A stretch of DNA of 64,000 bases from Myxococcus fulvus (GTDB lineage Bacteria > Myxococcota > Myxococcia > Myxococcales > Myxococcaceae): contig NZ_FOIB01000001.1 of NCBI RefSeq assembly GCF_900111765.1, positions 1,302,001 through 1,366,000 on the forward strand, read 5' to 3'. The notes under the pieces are model-generated. The model had not been told where the DNA came from. It made no database searches and was given only the letters and a program-made list of their open reading frames with translations. The position numbers and the translations under genes are program-made. Below are positions 1 through 9,699 of this stretch, one piece after another. The first letter of the stretch is position 1, and each line of letters begins with the position of its first letter.

Positions 1-208
1 CGATGGCCGACTGACCGGGCAAGCCGGCGAGCACTGGCGCATCGAAGATGTCCGCCACCAGCCCCATCTGACGATGGGCCCGCAGGCCATGACCATCAGA
101 GGCGACGATACCCGCGGACTCCTGCCCGCGATGCTGCAGGGCGTGCAGCCCCAGGTACGTCAGGTTGGAGGCCTCGGCGTGTCCCGTGATTCCGAAGATG
201 CCGCACAT
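1..208 (-). CDS. purF: Amidophosphoribosyltransferase, N-terminal part (cut by window edge)
   Basis: Only the first 69 residues lie in the window; the gene continues past the left edge. PurF makes 5-phosphoribosylamine from PRPP and glutamine, the first committed step of purine synthesis, in the cytoplasm. The protein begins MCGIFGITG, so Cys2 would become the N-terminal nucleophile of the class II (Ntn) glutaminase domain. It is followed by the family signature [11 protein letters not shown] near residues 25-35. No propeptide precedes the Cys, as in many proteobacterial enzymes. The ATG at 208-206 has an AAGGAG element about 14 nt upstream. The next gene rightward is divergent, so 209-352 should hold the purF promoter. 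The PRTase domain cannot be seen. Confidence 0.93.
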   Translation of the reverse strand, partial: MCGIFGITGHAEASNLTYLGLHALQHRGQESAGIVASDGHGLRAHRQMGLVADIFDAPVLAGLPGQSAI

Positions 209-352
209 GGCGCGCTGCCTTACTCCTTTCGGGCGGTGAGCGGAACAGGAACGCACGCCCCTCTGGTGGGTATTCCACCCGTCACCGGAGTCGGCCGATG
301 TGGGCAGACGAGCCTCGCGGCGAGTGCCGCGTGCCGTTAGTCTGCGCACCGC

Positions 353-1663
353 ATGGTGTTTCCACGACGAGCCTCCTGGCGTTCCCTGTTTCCCCTGGTC
401 TTGCTCACCGTGGGTGCCGCTTATGCATTGGGTTCCTGGAACTGGTGCGGCACGTGGGCGGAGCGCGCGCCGGTGCTGCTGTCACAGGTGAAGGGCGAGG
501 GACCGCTGCGCGCGGGCGCGGCGAAGGTGGCCCTGGCGCCGCCGTTCCCGGTGGTGGTGGCGGGGTACTCGCCGCCTCGTCCCGAAGCGACGCAGTCCGA
601 CCCGCCGCTCCATGCGCGCGCGGTGGTGTTGGAGGCGGGGAGCTCACGCGTGGGGTTGGTGTCGCTGGAGCTGCTGCTCGTCACGGATGTGGTGACGGCG
701 CGGGTGCGCGAGCACGCGAAGACGCTGGGGCTGCAGGATGTGTTGGTGCTGGCCACGCACACGCACTCGTCGCTCGGGGGATATGACTCGCGGCTGGTGT
801 CGCAGCTCGTCGGTACGGGGCGCTATCGGGAGGACTCGGAAGCGACGGTGGTGGCCGCGGCGAGCGCCGCGCTCGGGCAGGCCGCCTCCGCGCTCACGGA
901 TGTGACGCTGGAGCTGGGGGAGGCGAAGGAGTCCTCGTATGTCTATACGCGCTCGGGTGGCACCGCGCCGGATGGGACGCTGACGCGCGCGGTGCTGCGC
1001 GGTGGGTCGGCGCCCGTGGCGGAGTTGCTCTTCTTCGCGGCGCACCCGGCGATGGTGCCTCGGCAGCGCGCGTACGTGGACCCGGACTATCCGGGCCGCT
1101 TGAGCACGCTGCGCGAGTCCGAGGGCAGCGGCGTGACGCTGTTGTTGCAGGGCGCGGTGGGCAATGCGTCGGTGGCGTACTCGGAGGGGCAGGGGCTGGA
1201 GCGCGTGTCGGGTTTCGCGCGGGCCTTGTCGGAGCTGGCGGGCAAGGCGCCCCTGGCTTCCGCGGGGCCGTCGGTGCGGCTGTCGCTGGCGCGCGCGGAG
1301 GCGGTGATGCCCCGGCCGGATGCGTCGCGGCTGGTGCCGGCCTTCACTCGGGCGGCTGGGGATAACTTGTTGTGCAGCTCCGCCGAGCGCGTGGCCGAGG
1401 TGTCCGCGTTGGTGTTGGGGCCGCTGGAGCTGGTGACGGTGCCGGGTGAGCCCACGGTGGATGCGGGCTCGGAGCTGGTGCGGCGCACGGGAGCCTCGGG
1501 CGTGCTGGGGCTCGCGGGGGGCTACGTGGGCTACGTGGAGACTCCGGACCTGGTGAACGCGAAGGGCGGAGAGTCGCGCAGGCAGTACTTCGGGCCCGCG
1601 TTGCTGGAGCGACTGGGCGTGGCGGCGGAGCTGGCCGCGAGCACGGCGGGCTTCACGCGCTGA
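353..1663 (+). CDS. Neutral/alkaline ceramidase-like N-terminal domain protein, exported
   Basis: This 436-residue protein resembles the N-terminal catalytic domain of neutral/alkaline (non-lysosomal) ceramidases, which hydrolyse the amide of ceramide. An N-terminal hydrophobic segment (residues 11-27) suggests export or a membrane anchor. The start of the domain reads [21 protein letters not shown], close to the family opening, and an ATHTHSS segment near residue 140 matches the zinc-binding histidine region. It is much shorter than the roughly 650-750 residue ceramidases and seems to lack their C-terminal immunoglobulin-like domain, so the substrate may differ. No clear ribosome binding site precedes the ATG. 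It stands alone, divergent from purF; the next gene follows 110 bp downstream on the same strand. Confidence 0.7.
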   Translation: MVFPRRASWRSLFPLVLLTVGAAYALGSWNWCGTWAERAPVLLSQVKGEGPLRAGAAKVALAPPFPVVVAGYSPPRPEATQSDPPLHARAVVLEAGSSRVGLVSLELLLVTDVVTARVREHAKTLGLQDVLVLATHTHSSLGGYDSRLVSQLVGTGRYREDSEATVVAAASAALGQAASALTDVTLELGEAKESSYVYTRSGGTAPDGTLTRAVLRGGSAPVAELLFFAAHPAMVPRQRAYVDPDYPGRLSTLRESEGSGVTLLLQGAVGNASVAYSEGQGLERVSGFARALSELAGKAPLASAGPSVRLSLARAEAVMPRPDASRLVPAFTRAAGDNLLCSSAERVAEVSALVLGPLELVTVPGEPTVDAGSELVRRTGASGVLGLAGGYVGYVETPDLVNAKGGESRRQYFGPALLERLGVAAELAASTAGFTR

Positions 1664-1772
1664 CGGTGGACCGAGTCCCTGAACGTCGTGCGCTGGACGG
1701 CGTGACTCGTGTGATGGTGCGCGTGGCGCCGCGTGACGGACAATGCGCGTCCACCTTCACCGTGGAGCGCTG

Positions 1773-2561
1773 ATGAGCCCGTCGGACCCTCGCATCACCC
1801 TGGAAGTGCGCGGACACCTCGCCCTCATCGGCATCCACCGGCCGGAGAAGCGCAACGCGTTCGACGTGGGCATGCTGCGCGGACTCTCGTCCGCGGTGAC
1901 GGAGGCGGACCGGCACCCGGACGTGAGGTGCATGGTCATCTTCGCGGTGGGCGACCACTTCTCGGCGGGGCTGGACCTGGCGAGCGTCGCGCCCGTGCTC
2001 TCCAGCGGCGAGCCGCTCTACGCGGAGGGGTTCATCGACCCGTGGGGCATCCAGGGGCCGCCGCGCACCAAGCCCCTGGTGCTCGCCGTCCAGGGACTGT
2101 GCCTCACGCTGTCCATCGAGCTCGTCCTCGCGGCGGACATCACCGTGGCCTCGGAGGACGCGCGCTTCGGACAGATTGAAATCAAGCGCGGCATCTTCCC
2201 GTTCGGCGGCGCCACCGTGCGCTTCCCGCAGCGCGCGGGCTGGGGCAACGCCATGCGGTGGCTGCTCACCGGGGATGAGTTCGACGCGCGCGAGGCCTAC
2301 CGCATCGGCCTGGTGCAGGAGGTGGTGGAGCGCGGCCGGCACCTGGAGCGGGCGCTCGCCCTGGCGGAGACGGTGGCGAAGCAGGCCCCGCTGGGCGTGC
2401 AGGCCACGCTCGCGTCCGCGCGACAGGCGGTGCACGAAGGGCCCGACGCGGCCAGGGCCACGCTGCTGCCCCGGCTGCTGGAGCTGGTGAAGACGGAGGA
2501 CGCCGCCGAGGGCGTCCAGTCCTTCCTCGAGCGCCGCGAGGCCCGCTTCAGCGGCAAGTGA
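1773..2561 (+). CDS. Enoyl-CoA hydratase/isomerase (crotonase) family protein
   Basis: This 262-residue protein has the normal length for a crotonase. These enzymes hydrate or isomerise acyl-CoA thioesters in the cytoplasm, mostly in fatty-acid or branched-chain catabolism. The N-terminus carries IHRPEKRNAF, then an oxyanion-hole segment (GDHFSAGLDLAS). Both catalytic glutamates of true hydratases appear to be kept, in LSIELVLAAD and FGQIEIKRG. LTGDEFDAREAYRIGLV is the usual late motif. The ATG at 1773 is chosen over one 30 nt upstream because GGAG lies 7 nt before it. The gene ends 30 bp before a convergent yhbY. Substrate cannot be told; no beta-oxidation genes are adjacent. Confidence 0.88.
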   Translation: MSPSDPRITLEVRGHLALIGIHRPEKRNAFDVGMLRGLSSAVTEADRHPDVRCMVIFAVGDHFSAGLDLASVAPVLSSGEPLYAEGFIDPWGIQGPPRTKPLVLAVQGLCLTLSIELVLAADITVASEDARFGQIEIKRGIFPFGGATVRFPQRAGWGNAMRWLLTGDEFDAREAYRIGLVQEVVERGRHLERALALAETVAKQAPLGVQATLASARQAVHEGPDAARATLLPRLLELVKTEDAAEGVQSFLERREARFSGK

Positions 2562-2591
2562 AGCGGACGTGCGGGCCTCGGGGACGGCCTG

Positions 2592-2882
2592 TCAGAACTT
2601 CTCGAACTTGGACTTCTCCTTGCGCTTCTTGAAGAGCAGCGCCGTGCGGCCCAACAGCTGGGCCAGCTCGGCGCTGGTGCCCTCGGCGAGGCGCGCGGCG
2701 GCTTCCTGGCGCGTCTCGGGGCCCTCGTTGATCTTCACCTTGATGAGCTCGTGGTCGTGCAGCGCCTGCTCGACGGCGGCGATGACGCCCTCGGTGACGC
2801 CGGATTGACCGACGATGACCACCGGCTCCAGGTGGTGTCCGAGCGCGCGCAGATGGCGGCGTTGCTTCCCGGTGAGCGACAC
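2592..2882 (-). CDS. yhbY: YhbY/CRM-domain RNA-binding protein
   Basis: This 96-residue protein matches the length and pattern of YhbY, a single CRM (CRS1-YhbY) domain protein that binds pre-50S ribosomal particles. LTGKQRRHLRALGHHLEPVV is the family's N-terminal signature, and the GQSG loop (VIVGQSGVTEGV) stands where the conserved GxxG RNA-binding loop lies. The basic tail KKRKEKSKFEKF is extra. The GTG at 2882 is preferred over upstream options because AAGGAG lies 8 nt before it and the length then matches E. coli YhbY (97). It is the second gene of a probable two-gene operon, 61 bp after the J-domain protein. Confidence 0.88.
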   Translation of the reverse strand: MSLTGKQRRHLRALGHHLEPVVIVGQSGVTEGVIAAVEQALHDHELIKVKINEGPETRQEAAARLAEGTSAELAQLLGRTALLFKKRKEKSKFEKF

Positions 2883-2943
2883 GTTGCTGTCTCCTTCGAC
2901 TCCACCCGCGGGGCCCCTGGCCCCTCCGGATGGGGGGCGCACC

Positions 2944-5595
2944 CTACTTCTTCTGGGCCGCCATGCGAATCTCCCGCTGAGCGTCGATGTGGTCTGGCTG
3001 AAGGTCCACGGTCCGCTTGAAGTGCTTCAGCGCCCCCGCGGTGTCTCCCGTCAGCTTCGCAATCACCCCGAGGAAGTAGTGCGCCGGCGCACACCGCTCG
3101 TTGCGCTTGATGGCATTCTGGATTTCCCGGAACGCCTCCGGCTGCGCCGCCTTCTTGTCCGCCGCCGTGAAGAACCGCGCATAGCCCCGCCAGGCGTAGA
3201 ACTCCGCCTCCTCGGCGTTGAGCTGGATGGCCTCGTTCAACATCTTCACGGCCTCCGGGAACTTGCGCGCCTTCACCAGGATGCACGACTTCTGGAAGAG
3301 CTCCTCCGCCATCAGGATGGCGTTGATGTCCACCTCCGCCCCGGCGCCACCACTCTTCAGCTCCTCGAGATAGGCCGCCCGGCTCTTGTCGTCGGACAGC
3401 GTCCGGTACGCATCGCCGATGTAGGCGAACACCTCGGCCTTGAGCTTCTCGAGCTCCGGCGGCGCCCCCTGCGGGAGCGTGTCCGGGTGGTACAGCTTGG
3501 CCAGACGGAAGTAGGCGACCTTGACCGCGCTGCCGTCCGCCTGCTCCGTCAACCCGAGCCGCTGGAAGTGGGTCTGCTGCTTCAACGCCATCGCGAGCTG
3601 CTTGAGCGCCGGAATCTCGTCGGCGCCCGGCGGAGGGCCGGAGACCGTGGGCGGCGCGGGACGCGCGGGCGCGGCGGGCGCGGGGCTCGCCGGACGGGCA
3701 GGCGCCGCTCCGACGACGGGCGGCGGACGCGGCGCGGCGGCTCCGGGAGGATTGCCCGGACGGGCCGCTGCCGGCGCGGCGGTGCCGGGCGGATTGCCTG
3801 GGCGCGCGGCCTGCGGTGAGCCCGCTCCCGGGGGATTTCCAGGCGCGGAGGTTGGAGCCTGTGCCCCTGGCGGCGGGGCGGGGCGGGGCGCGGCCGTGGG
3901 ACCCGCGGCGGGAGCAGGTCCGGGCTGGGCCGTGGGACCCGCGGTGGGCGCAGGTCCGGGCTGCACGGCGGCCGTGGGGCCCGCCGCCGTCGCGGGAGCC
4001 GGGCGCGCGGCCGCGAAGGACACCGCGTCCAGCTCGCGCAGCAGGAAGGCCAGGCGCAGCAGGTGGTCGGCGTCCTGCGGGAAGTCCGCGAGGAGCTGCG
4101 CCACCGAGCGCACACCGTCGATGACCGTGAGCGCGCGAACCTCGTGCGGCGTCAGCCGCAGCTCGCTCGCGGCCACCATCCCGCCCGACTTCATGATGGG
4201 CAGGTTGAGCACCGGCATGAGCCGACGCCTGATGTCCGCGGAGGGCATGCGGCGCACCGTGTCGCTGAGCACCGCCCACCGGTTGCCCAGCGGCATGGCC
4301 TTGTTGCCCGCCAGCTCTCGCAGCTCGAAGGCGAACATGCCGGACTCGGCGCGCAGGCCCTTGAACAGGATGCTGGAGGCTCGCTGCGCCAGAATCGAGA
4401 ACGCGCTGGCGGGCTGGAGGAGACCGAGTCCGAAGAGCGCGGCGAGCAGGTCTCCGCCGAAGCGCTCCTTGGCGGACTCGGCTTGCTGGAGCTGCTCGGG
4501 CGTGAGCAGCCGCGCGCCCATCAGCGAGGTGCCCAGCGAGTCCTCGGGGTGGTTGGAGTCGACGAACTCCGGGTTGCCCTTGCGGAAGTGAATCAGGGTG
4601 ACCCGGTCCGCGAGCGCCAGCTTGAGCAGGCCCGTCTGCTCCGCGGAGGCGATGCGGCCGTAGAGGTTCAGCGGCGAGGTCCGCTCGAGCTGACCCTGCG
4701 AGGGCATCGCGTAGGGCGAGGCCTCGGTGGAGACGGCGGGCGAGGCTCCCGTGGAGGGGAAGGGGGCCGCGCCGGGGCCGGATGGAGGGACGGTTCCCGC
4801 CTGCGGCGTGGCGACCTGGGGCTGTCCGGTGGCCGCGTTGGGCGGCGCGGCGGGCCGTGCGACGGCTCCGGGTGCTCCGGGAACCGTGCCTGGAACTTGA
4901 GGCCGTGCGGCCTGCGTCGGGTTCCCTGGCGCCCGAGGATCCCCCGGCCGAACTCCTGGGCCCGCCACGGGGGCACCTGGTCCCGCCATGGGGACACCTG
5001 GACGCGCTACCGGAGCACCCGGGCCTGCCATCGGGGCACCTGGGCCCGCCATGGGGACTCCAGGGCGCGCGTTCGGCGCCGCACCCGGGCCCGCCATGGG
5101 CGCACCTGGTCCCGCCATGGGGACACCTGGACGCGCCATCTGGGCCGTACCGGGTCCCGCCATGGGAACACCCGGGCGGGCGATCGGCGTGGCGCCCGGC
5201 CCCGCCATCGGAGCCGCACCCGGACCGGCCATGGGCACACCGCCCGGACCCGCCATCGGAGCCGCACCCGGACCGGCCGTGGGCACACCGCTTGGGCCCG
5301 CCATCGGCACACCGCCCGGCCCGGCCACGGGGACATCGGGGCGCGCTGCCGGCGCCTGGGGCCCGGGACCGAGGTTCGCCGGCGCGCCGTCACCCCACAG
5401 CTCGCGCGGGAACACCTCACGGGCCTCGGGGAAGCGCCAGGGGAAGGCGAAGTTCAGCCCGTCCTCGGAGACCTGGAGCTTGCCCTTGATGGCGCCGCTG
5501 TCGATGAGCAGCTCGATGGTCGGCAGGGTGAGGGGTCCCCACAGGGTGCCCCTGTCGTTGCGGACCCAATACTGACGGACGTCACCCTCCGCCAT
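2944..5595 (-). CDS. GYF_2-like / DUF4388 / J-domain / TPR protein with Pro-Gly-Ala-rich linkers
   Basis: An 883-residue, probably cytoplasmic, modular protein. Residues 5-70 look like a GYF_2-type domain ([16 protein letters not shown], then a low-complexity start). Residues about 88-210 are a near-perfect run of MAGPGAP-like units. Residues about 300-400 resemble DUF4388 ([20 protein letters not shown]), a module common in myxobacterial regulatory proteins. A second Pro/Ala linker spans about 525-665. A J domain follows with an intact HPD at 703-705, so it could stimulate an Hsp70 ATPase. TPR-like helices fill about 790-883 ([26 protein letters not shown]). The client is unknown; the DUF4388-J-TPR order recalls proteins for cell polarity or regulation, but this is inference. 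yhbY follows 61 bp downstream. Confidence 0.8.
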   Translation of the reverse strand: MAEGDVRQYWVRNDRGTLWGPLTLPTIELLIDSGAIKGKLQVSEDGLNFAFPWRFPEAREVFPRELWGDGAPANLGPGPQAPAARPDVPVAGPGGVPMAGPSGVPTAGPGAAPMAGPGGVPMAGPGAAPMAGPGATPIARPGVPMAGPGTAQMARPGVPMAGPGAPMAGPGAAPNARPGVPMAGPGAPMAGPGAPVARPGVPMAGPGAPVAGPGVRPGDPRAPGNPTQAARPQVPGTVPGAPGAVARPAAPPNAATGQPQVATPQAGTVPPSGPGAAPFPSTGASPAVSTEASPYAMPSQGQLERTSPLNLYGRIASAEQTGLLKLALADRVTLIHFRKGNPEFVDSNHPEDSLGTSLMGARLLTPEQLQQAESAKERFGGDLLAALFGLGLLQPASAFSILAQRASSILFKGLRAESGMFAFELRELAGNKAMPLGNRWAVLSDTVRRMPSADIRRRLMPVLNLPIMKSGGMVAASELRLTPHEVRALTVIDGVRSVAQLLADFPQDADHLLRLAFLLRELDAVSFAAARPAPATAAGPTAAVQPGPAPTAGPTAQPGPAPAAGPTAAPRPAPPPGAQAPTSAPGNPPGAGSPQAARPGNPPGTAAPAAARPGNPPGAAAPRPPPVVGAAPARPASPAPAAPARPAPPTVSGPPPGADEIPALKQLAMALKQQTHFQRLGLTEQADGSAVKVAYFRLAKLYHPDTLPQGAPPELEKLKAEVFAYIGDAYRTLSDDKSRAAYLEELKSGGAGAEVDINAILMAEELFQKSCILVKARKFPEAVKMLNEAIQLNAEEAEFYAWRGYARFFTAADKKAAQPEAFREIQNAIKRNERCAPAHYFLGVIAKLTGDTAGALKHFKRTVDLQPDHIDAQREIRMAAQKK
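4960..5345 (-). repeat. In-frame tandem repeats coding for MAGPGxP units
   Basis: Inside the J-domain gene the DNA repeats a degenerate 21-27 bp unit (core GCCATGGG/GACACCTGG on the + strand). It codes alternating [14 protein letters not shown] and MAGPGAAP blocks, about residues 88-210. The pattern is collagen-like in Gly/Pro content but lacks a strict G-x-y period. Such a repeat is prone to copy-number change by slippage. Confidence 0.8.
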
Positions 5596-5695
5596 GCGCG
5601 GTTCTGCTCCATTCCTGCTGCGAGAAGACGGCAACCCTACCGCTCTCCCCGGAAGGCTCAAAGCAGACGGCGGGGCGGAGGGCTCATACCCTGCG

Positions 5696-6508
5696 TCAGG
5701 GCGTGGCCCCGTCCAGCACCGCCATCCCCAAGACCGACAGGCAGGCCGGGTCCGCCTGCTGCTCGACGGGCGGGTCGAAGCAGTGCACCTCGCTGTCGAA
5801 CACCTTGCAGATGCCCGAGGGCGTGGACGCACACGCGGACTTCGAGAACGCCGTCGTGCACGCATATCCACACGCCGGGCCGGACTCCGTGTTGCGGCAC
5901 TCCGGCGCCGGCATCGCGCGCTTCCAGGTGCACAGGGCCGCGGCCGGCGGGTCGAAGCAGGTGATGCGCCCGCTCGAAATCTTGCACACCCCCGCCGGCG
6001 TCCGGGTGCACCGCACACCCTCTGACGCGTTGAGACAGTTGTAGCCGCACGTCAGCTCCACCCCGTTGCTGCGGCAGTCCGCGCGGGGCGTCTCCTTGCC
6101 GTACACCGCGAAGACCACCGCCGGCGGGTCGAAGCACTCCACCTCGCCTCCGCGGGCCTTGCACACCCCGGCCGGCGACTTCGCGCACTTCACCCGACCC
6201 GGCTGCGTCACGCAGTGGTACCCACACGCCACCGCCCCGTCGATGGCCTTGCACTCGGGCTCCGGCAGCGCCGCGCCATACGCCTTCACCACGTACGCCG
6301 GCGGGTCGAAGCACACCGCCTGCCCGTCGATGAGCTGACAGCGCCCCTGGGGCGTCTGCGCACAGCGCGCGCGGTTCGAGTCGGACTTGCACCCATATCC
6401 ACACGCCACCTGGCTGTTCATCACCCGGCAGGTGGGCGCGCTGGGGTCCTGCGAGGGCGGAGCCGAGGCCAGCGTGAGCGCCAGCACGGTGAAGAGGGAG
6501 GCGAGCAT
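5696..6508 (-). CDS. Secreted Cys-rich protein with five ~50-residue repeats
   Basis: A 270-residue protein with an N-terminal signal peptide ([19 protein letters not shown]) and five imperfect repeats of roughly 48-52 residues. Each repeat runs: a C, then ACGYxC or TCGYNC, then a basic residue with C, then TPxGxCK, and ends V/I-x-C-FDPP. The five or so even cysteines per repeat suggest disulfide-bonded modules in the periplasm or outside the cell. I do not recognise the family or a function. The ATG at 6508 is chosen because GAGG lies close upstream and it starts a good signal peptide. It is divergent from the TauE/SafE gene and lies 100 bp upstream of the J-domain gene on the same strand. 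Confidence 0.75.
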   Translation of the reverse strand: MLASLFTVLALTLASAPPSQDPSAPTCRVMNSQVACGYGCKSDSNRARCAQTPQGRCQLIDGQAVCFDPPAYVVKAYGAALPEPECKAIDGAVACGYHCVTQPGRVKCAKSPAGVCKARGGEVECFDPPAVVFAVYGKETPRADCRSNGVELTCGYNCLNASEGVRCTRTPAGVCKISSGRITCFDPPAAALCTWKRAMPAPECRNTESGPACGYACTTAFSKSACASTPSGICKVFDSEVHCFDPPVEQQADPACLSVLGMAVLDGATP

Positions 6509-6638
6509 GAAGACCTCGGAGGTGAAACGACCCGGGCATTGACGCCCAAGGTGGAGGGGGACGCAAGAAGCGAGCAGCCGCGACGGCGCCGCGTGGCCCG
6601 TGGTACCCAGGCGCCGCTCGAGGCGAGGGAGACACAGG

Positions 6639-7424
6639 GTGGACCTACTGGTGGACGTCAGTGCGCAGCACCTGCTGCTGCTGTGTGTCGCGGCGCTGGT
6701 GGCGGGCATGGTGGATGCCATCGCCGGTGGCGGCGGGCTCATCACCCTGCCGGCGCTCCTGACGGCGGGGCTGCCCCCGCACGTGGCGCTGGGGACCAAC
6801 AAGGGCCAGTCCGTGTTCGGCTCGTTCGCGGCGCTGGTGCGCTTCTCGCGCGCGGGGCTGGTGGACTGGAAGCTCGCGCGCGCGACGTTCCCCCTGGGCC
6901 TGGGCGGCGCGTTCGCGGGCGCGGCGCTGGTGCTGCTGGTGAAGCCGGAGGTGCTCAAGCCGCTGGTGCTGGTGCTGCTCATCGCGGTGGCGGTGTTCCT
7001 CGCCTTCCGCCGCGCGCCCCCCACGGCCCCGGCGCACGCGCAGCCCTCGCCCCGCTCACGCGCGCAGGCCATCGGCGCGCTCATCGCGCTGGCCGTCGGG
7101 ACCTATGACGGGTTCTTCGGCCCGGGGACGGGCACCTTCCTCATCGTCGGCTTCAACACGCTCCTGGGCCACGGCCTGGCGCGAGCGTCCGCGGACGCGA
7201 AGGTGGTGAACTTCGCCTCCAACCTGGCGTCCGTCATCCTGTTCTCGCTCAAGGGCGTGGTGCTGTGGAAGGTGGCGCTGCCCATGGCCGCGGCCCAGTT
7301 CATCGGCGCGTGGCTGGGCGCGCACCTGGCGGTGAAGGGCGGCGACACCCTGGTGCGCAAGGTGGTGCTCGCCGTGGTGCTGGCGCTGGTGGTGAAGCTG
7401 GGGCACGACGTGGTGATGGGCTGA
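6639..7424 (+). CDS. TauE/SafE (TSUP) family membrane transporter
   Basis: A 261-residue inner-membrane protein built of two similar halves, each with about four hydrophobic helices. The halves carry the family motifs: GMVDAIAGGGGLITLPALL with GTNKGQSVFGS in the first and GTYDGFFGPGTGTFLI with AKVVNFASNLAS in the second. TSUP proteins move sulfite, sulfoacetate or other organic anions; the substrate here is not known. The GTG at 6639 is chosen over one at 6600 because GAGGGAG precedes it by about 9 nt and the protein then begins just before helix 1. Its stop lies only 7 bp from that of the convergent DUF1877 gene. Confidence 0.88.
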   Translation: MDLLVDVSAQHLLLLCVAALVAGMVDAIAGGGGLITLPALLTAGLPPHVALGTNKGQSVFGSFAALVRFSRAGLVDWKLARATFPLGLGGAFAGAALVLLVKPEVLKPLVLVLLIAVAVFLAFRRAPPTAPAHAQPSPRSRAQAIGALIALAVGTYDGFFGPGTGTFLIVGFNTLLGHGLARASADAKVVNFASNLASVILFSLKGVVLWKVALPMAAAQFIGAWLGAHLAVKGGDTLVRKVVLAVVLALVVKLGHDVVMG

Positions 7425-7431
7425 CAGCCCT

Positions 7432-7947
7432 TCAGCCGATGTGCACCAGCAGCGCGCCGTCGCGACGGGACACCTGGGCGACGAACTTCTGCAGCTCCTC
7501 GAAGTAGGAGAGCACCTCCTCGAGCGGGTCGCTGTCCTCGGGCGGCTCGTCCCAGGTGCCGGGGTAGATGTCCTGGGCCTGCATCTTCGCCGGGTCGAAG
7601 CGGCGGCGCAGCGTGTTCTCGGAGACGTCCTTCAGCGCGGTGGCGAGCGCCTTCACCTGCGCGGGCGCGAAGACGCGCGCGGTGCCCTCGTCGGAGGGGA
7701 TGTCGCCCACGTCGTCACCGCCGCGGACGAGGAAGTCCAACGGCGCGCTGCCCTCCCACGCGGTGCCGGTGAGCAGGTACTGGAGGGCGTGCCACGCCTC
7801 GCCGATGTCCAGCTCCAGGAACGCCCCGCCCTTCGCGTCTCCGAAGTCCTCGTCGTCGTCGAGGAAGTCCTCCAGGCGCTCGGGGGCCTGAAGCAGGGCG
7901 CCGCGCTGCGCCTCCGTGACGCTGCGCAAGGTGCAGAGCATCTCCAT
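7432..7947 (-). CDS. DUF1877 (YfbM-like) family protein
   Basis: A 171-residue acidic cytoplasmic protein of the DUF1877 family (E. coli YfbM, function unknown). Features seen are LDIGEAWHALQYLLTG, the central GxPSDEGTARVF segment, and the C-terminal LSYFEELQKFVAQVSRRDGALLVHI, all typical. GAGG lies 8 nt before the ATG. Such proteins are often scattered as small accessory genes in myxobacteria. No role can be deduced from neighbours. Confidence 0.82.
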   Translation of the reverse strand: MEMLCTLRSVTEAQRGALLQAPERLEDFLDDDEDFGDAKGGAFLELDIGEAWHALQYLLTGTAWEGSAPLDFLVRGGDDVGDIPSDEGTARVFAPAQVKALATALKDVSENTLRRRFDPAKMQAQDIYPGTWDEPPEDSDPLEEVLSYFEELQKFVAQVSRRDGALLVHIG

Positions 7948-8145
7948 GCGGGGGACCTCGTGTGACGCGAAAGCCGGGGGGAAGTGGAGCGGCGCCGGAC
8001 CCTACCAGTCCCGGGCGAGCCTGCGGAATTTCGATGCGGGCCCGTTCGCCTCCATGTCCACCGACGCGGGCCCGAGTCCGCGGAATGCTAGGCTTCCAAC
8101 GTCGGGCCGTCGTCCTCAACGGATGGGAAGCCAGGGAGCTCGGGT

Positions 8146-8625
8146 ATGCACCGAGGGGTTCGTTGGGTCATCGCCATCGCGGGCGTCGGGGTGTCCCTGT
8201 CGCTCGCGGCGCTCCTGCGGCGGCACCTGGCGCACGAGCCCCGAGCCATGGTCGCCACCGACGCGGGCTCGCCGGACGCGGGCTCGATGCCCATCGAGGA
8301 CCCCGAGGACCCCCGCACGCTGGAGCCGTCGCGACTGGGTCGCGTCTACGTGCGGACCCTCGACTCCTGGGGGCTCAAGCCGGTGCCCGGAATCACGGTG
8401 GCCATCGTGAGCGAGGGCCGGCCGCGTCGACTGCACCCGGAGCAGTTGAAGACGGATGCGCAGGGCATGGCCAGCTTCCCCAAGGTGCGCGCGGGCACGT
8501 TCACTGTCTGCGCGATGGGGCCGCGCCACATCGAGACCTGCCAGATGAACCTCGAGCTCTCGCCGGAGAGCAGCCACACCGTGGAGCTGTCCATGACGGA
8601 GCGCTCCACGGCCGCGGGCAGGTGA
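8146..8625 (+). CDS. Membrane-anchored carboxypeptidase-regulatory-like (Ig-fold) protein
   Basis: A 159-residue protein with an N-terminal transmembrane/signal segment (residues 6-24). A DAGSPDAGS linker follows, typical of exported myxobacterial proteins. Then comes a beta-rich domain with GRVYVRTLDSWGLKPVPGITVAIV and DAQGMASFPKVRAGTFTV. That pattern (a value, then an 'added' clause ending in GxF/YTV) is the one seen in carboxypeptidase regulatory-like or Cna-B folds. No catalytic residues are visible. GGGAG lies 7 nt before the ATG. The stop is 3 bp from the stop of the convergent lipoprotein gene. Function unknown. Confidence 0.68.
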   Translation: MHRGVRWVIAIAGVGVSLSLAALLRRHLAHEPRAMVATDAGSPDAGSMPIEDPEDPRTLEPSRLGRVYVRTLDSWGLKPVPGITVAIVSEGRPRRLHPEQLKTDAQGMASFPKVRAGTFTVCAMGPRHIETCQMNLELSPESSHTVELSMTERSTAAGR

Positions 8626-8628
8626 CGC

Positions 8629-8898
8629 TCAGCAGGGCAGCCAGGGGCCCACGCCGCGCTCGCACGAGTCGTAGCAGACGGCGATGGCCTGGGCGCACAC
8701 CTCGCTCGAGACCCCGCACTGGGACGGACACCAGGCGTTGGCCTGGTAGCACTCGTCCCAGCAGGAGACCTGGGCGCTCGTCGAGGTCTCCGTCTGGGGC
8801 GCCTCCGGGCTCACCGGCTCGCTCGCGGGCGCGCCGCCACCACAGGCGATGAGGGACAGGCCGACGGCGAGGGACGCGAGGAAGGGGCGAAGCTGCAT
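8629..8898 (-). CDS. Small Cys-rich lipoprotein
   Basis: An 89-residue predicted lipoprotein with signal peptide and lipobox LIAC (Cys19). A Pro/Ser/Thr-rich stalk follows, then eight cysteines in the last 45 residues (CWDECYQANAWCPSQC and CYDSCERG). It is likely anchored to a membrane and folded by disulfides. GGAG lies about 7 nt before the ATG. I recognise no family. Confidence 0.7.
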   Translation of the reverse strand: MQLRPFLASLAVGLSLIACGGGAPASEPVSPEAPQTETSTSAQVSCWDECYQANAWCPSQCGVSSEVCAQAIAVCYDSCERGVGPWLPC

Positions 8899-9003
8899 GG
8901 AGGTGCTCCGTGGCGTGGGGGACGACCGCGGACGCCACTGTAGCCGAATTGCAAATGCAGACGCTTTTTCCGATTCCGGAGCTTCGCCGCGCGCCCCGCA
9001 CGG

Positions 9004-9636
9004 CTAGCTGCAGACGCGGCTCTTCACGGGGCAGGGCAGATCGAAGCTGCCCTCCACCCGGATGGTGCGCTCGGTGACGTCCTTCTTGTTGGCGGAGCTG
9101 TGCGTGCGGGCGGTGAACTTGAACGTGCCGGCCACGCCGCGTCCGTCGAACCGCGTCAGCACCAGGACGCCGGGCACGGTGAGCATGTAGTTGACGCCCT
9201 TGAGGCGCAGCGCCACGGGCAGCTCACCCGGCTTCTCGTCCAGCGTGACGAGCGGGTACGCGCCGGGCTTGAAGGGGACGCTCTCCTTCGTGTTCTGCCC
9301 GGAGAGGATGCTCAGGCTCGCGGACTGGATGCCGCCGGCGCTGATGCAGTGGATGGACAAGGGGCCGCTCATGGTCCCCTTCGCGGCGAGCTTCGCGGCG
9401 GCGGCCTGCGCCTTCTTCGGGTCCGCCTTCATCCGGCTGTGGATCTTCTCGTAGATCGCGCGCATCTCCTCGGGGGACAACCAGTGGTCCGAGGTGGCGG
9501 ACTGCGTGCCGCCCTTGCCGGAGAAGGCCAGCTGCAGGCCTCCCATCACCCGGACCTCACAGGTGCCCTCCCGCCGCGCCGCGAGCGCGGGCAGCGAGCA
9601 GAGCATCACGAGGGCGACGGCGGCGGCGTGTCGCAT
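9004..9636 (-). CDS. Exported protein of unknown function
   Basis: A 210-residue protein with a clear signal peptide (MRHAAAVALVMLCSLPALA, cleavage near AA-RR). The mature part has four or five cysteines, a short helical Ala/Lys segment (residues 65-85) and a beta-rich remainder ending CPVKSRVCS. It could be a periplasmic or surface protein. No family is recognised. It reads in the same direction as the next two lipoprotein genes upstream, with about 60 bp between, so a loose transcription unit is possible. Confidence 0.62.
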   Translation of the reverse strand: MRHAAAVALVMLCSLPALAARREGTCEVRVMGGLQLAFSGKGGTQSATSDHWLSPEEMRAIYEKIHSRMKADPKKAQAAAAKLAAKGTMSGPLSIHCISAGGIQSASLSILSGQNTKESVPFKPGAYPLVTLDEKPGELPVALRLKGVNYMLTVPGVLVLTRFDGRGVAGTFKFTARTHSSANKKDVTERTIRVEGSFDLPCPVKSRVCS

Positions 9637-9699
9637 GGGGCGGCTTTCCGGGGCAGGGGGCGGCGAAAGGCCGCCCGGTGGTCCCCGGACTGTAGAACG

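Noticed and set aside
2815..5964. Long plus-strand frames opposite the J-domain gene
   Set aside because: Shadow frames from high-GC coding; they lack domains and proper starts.
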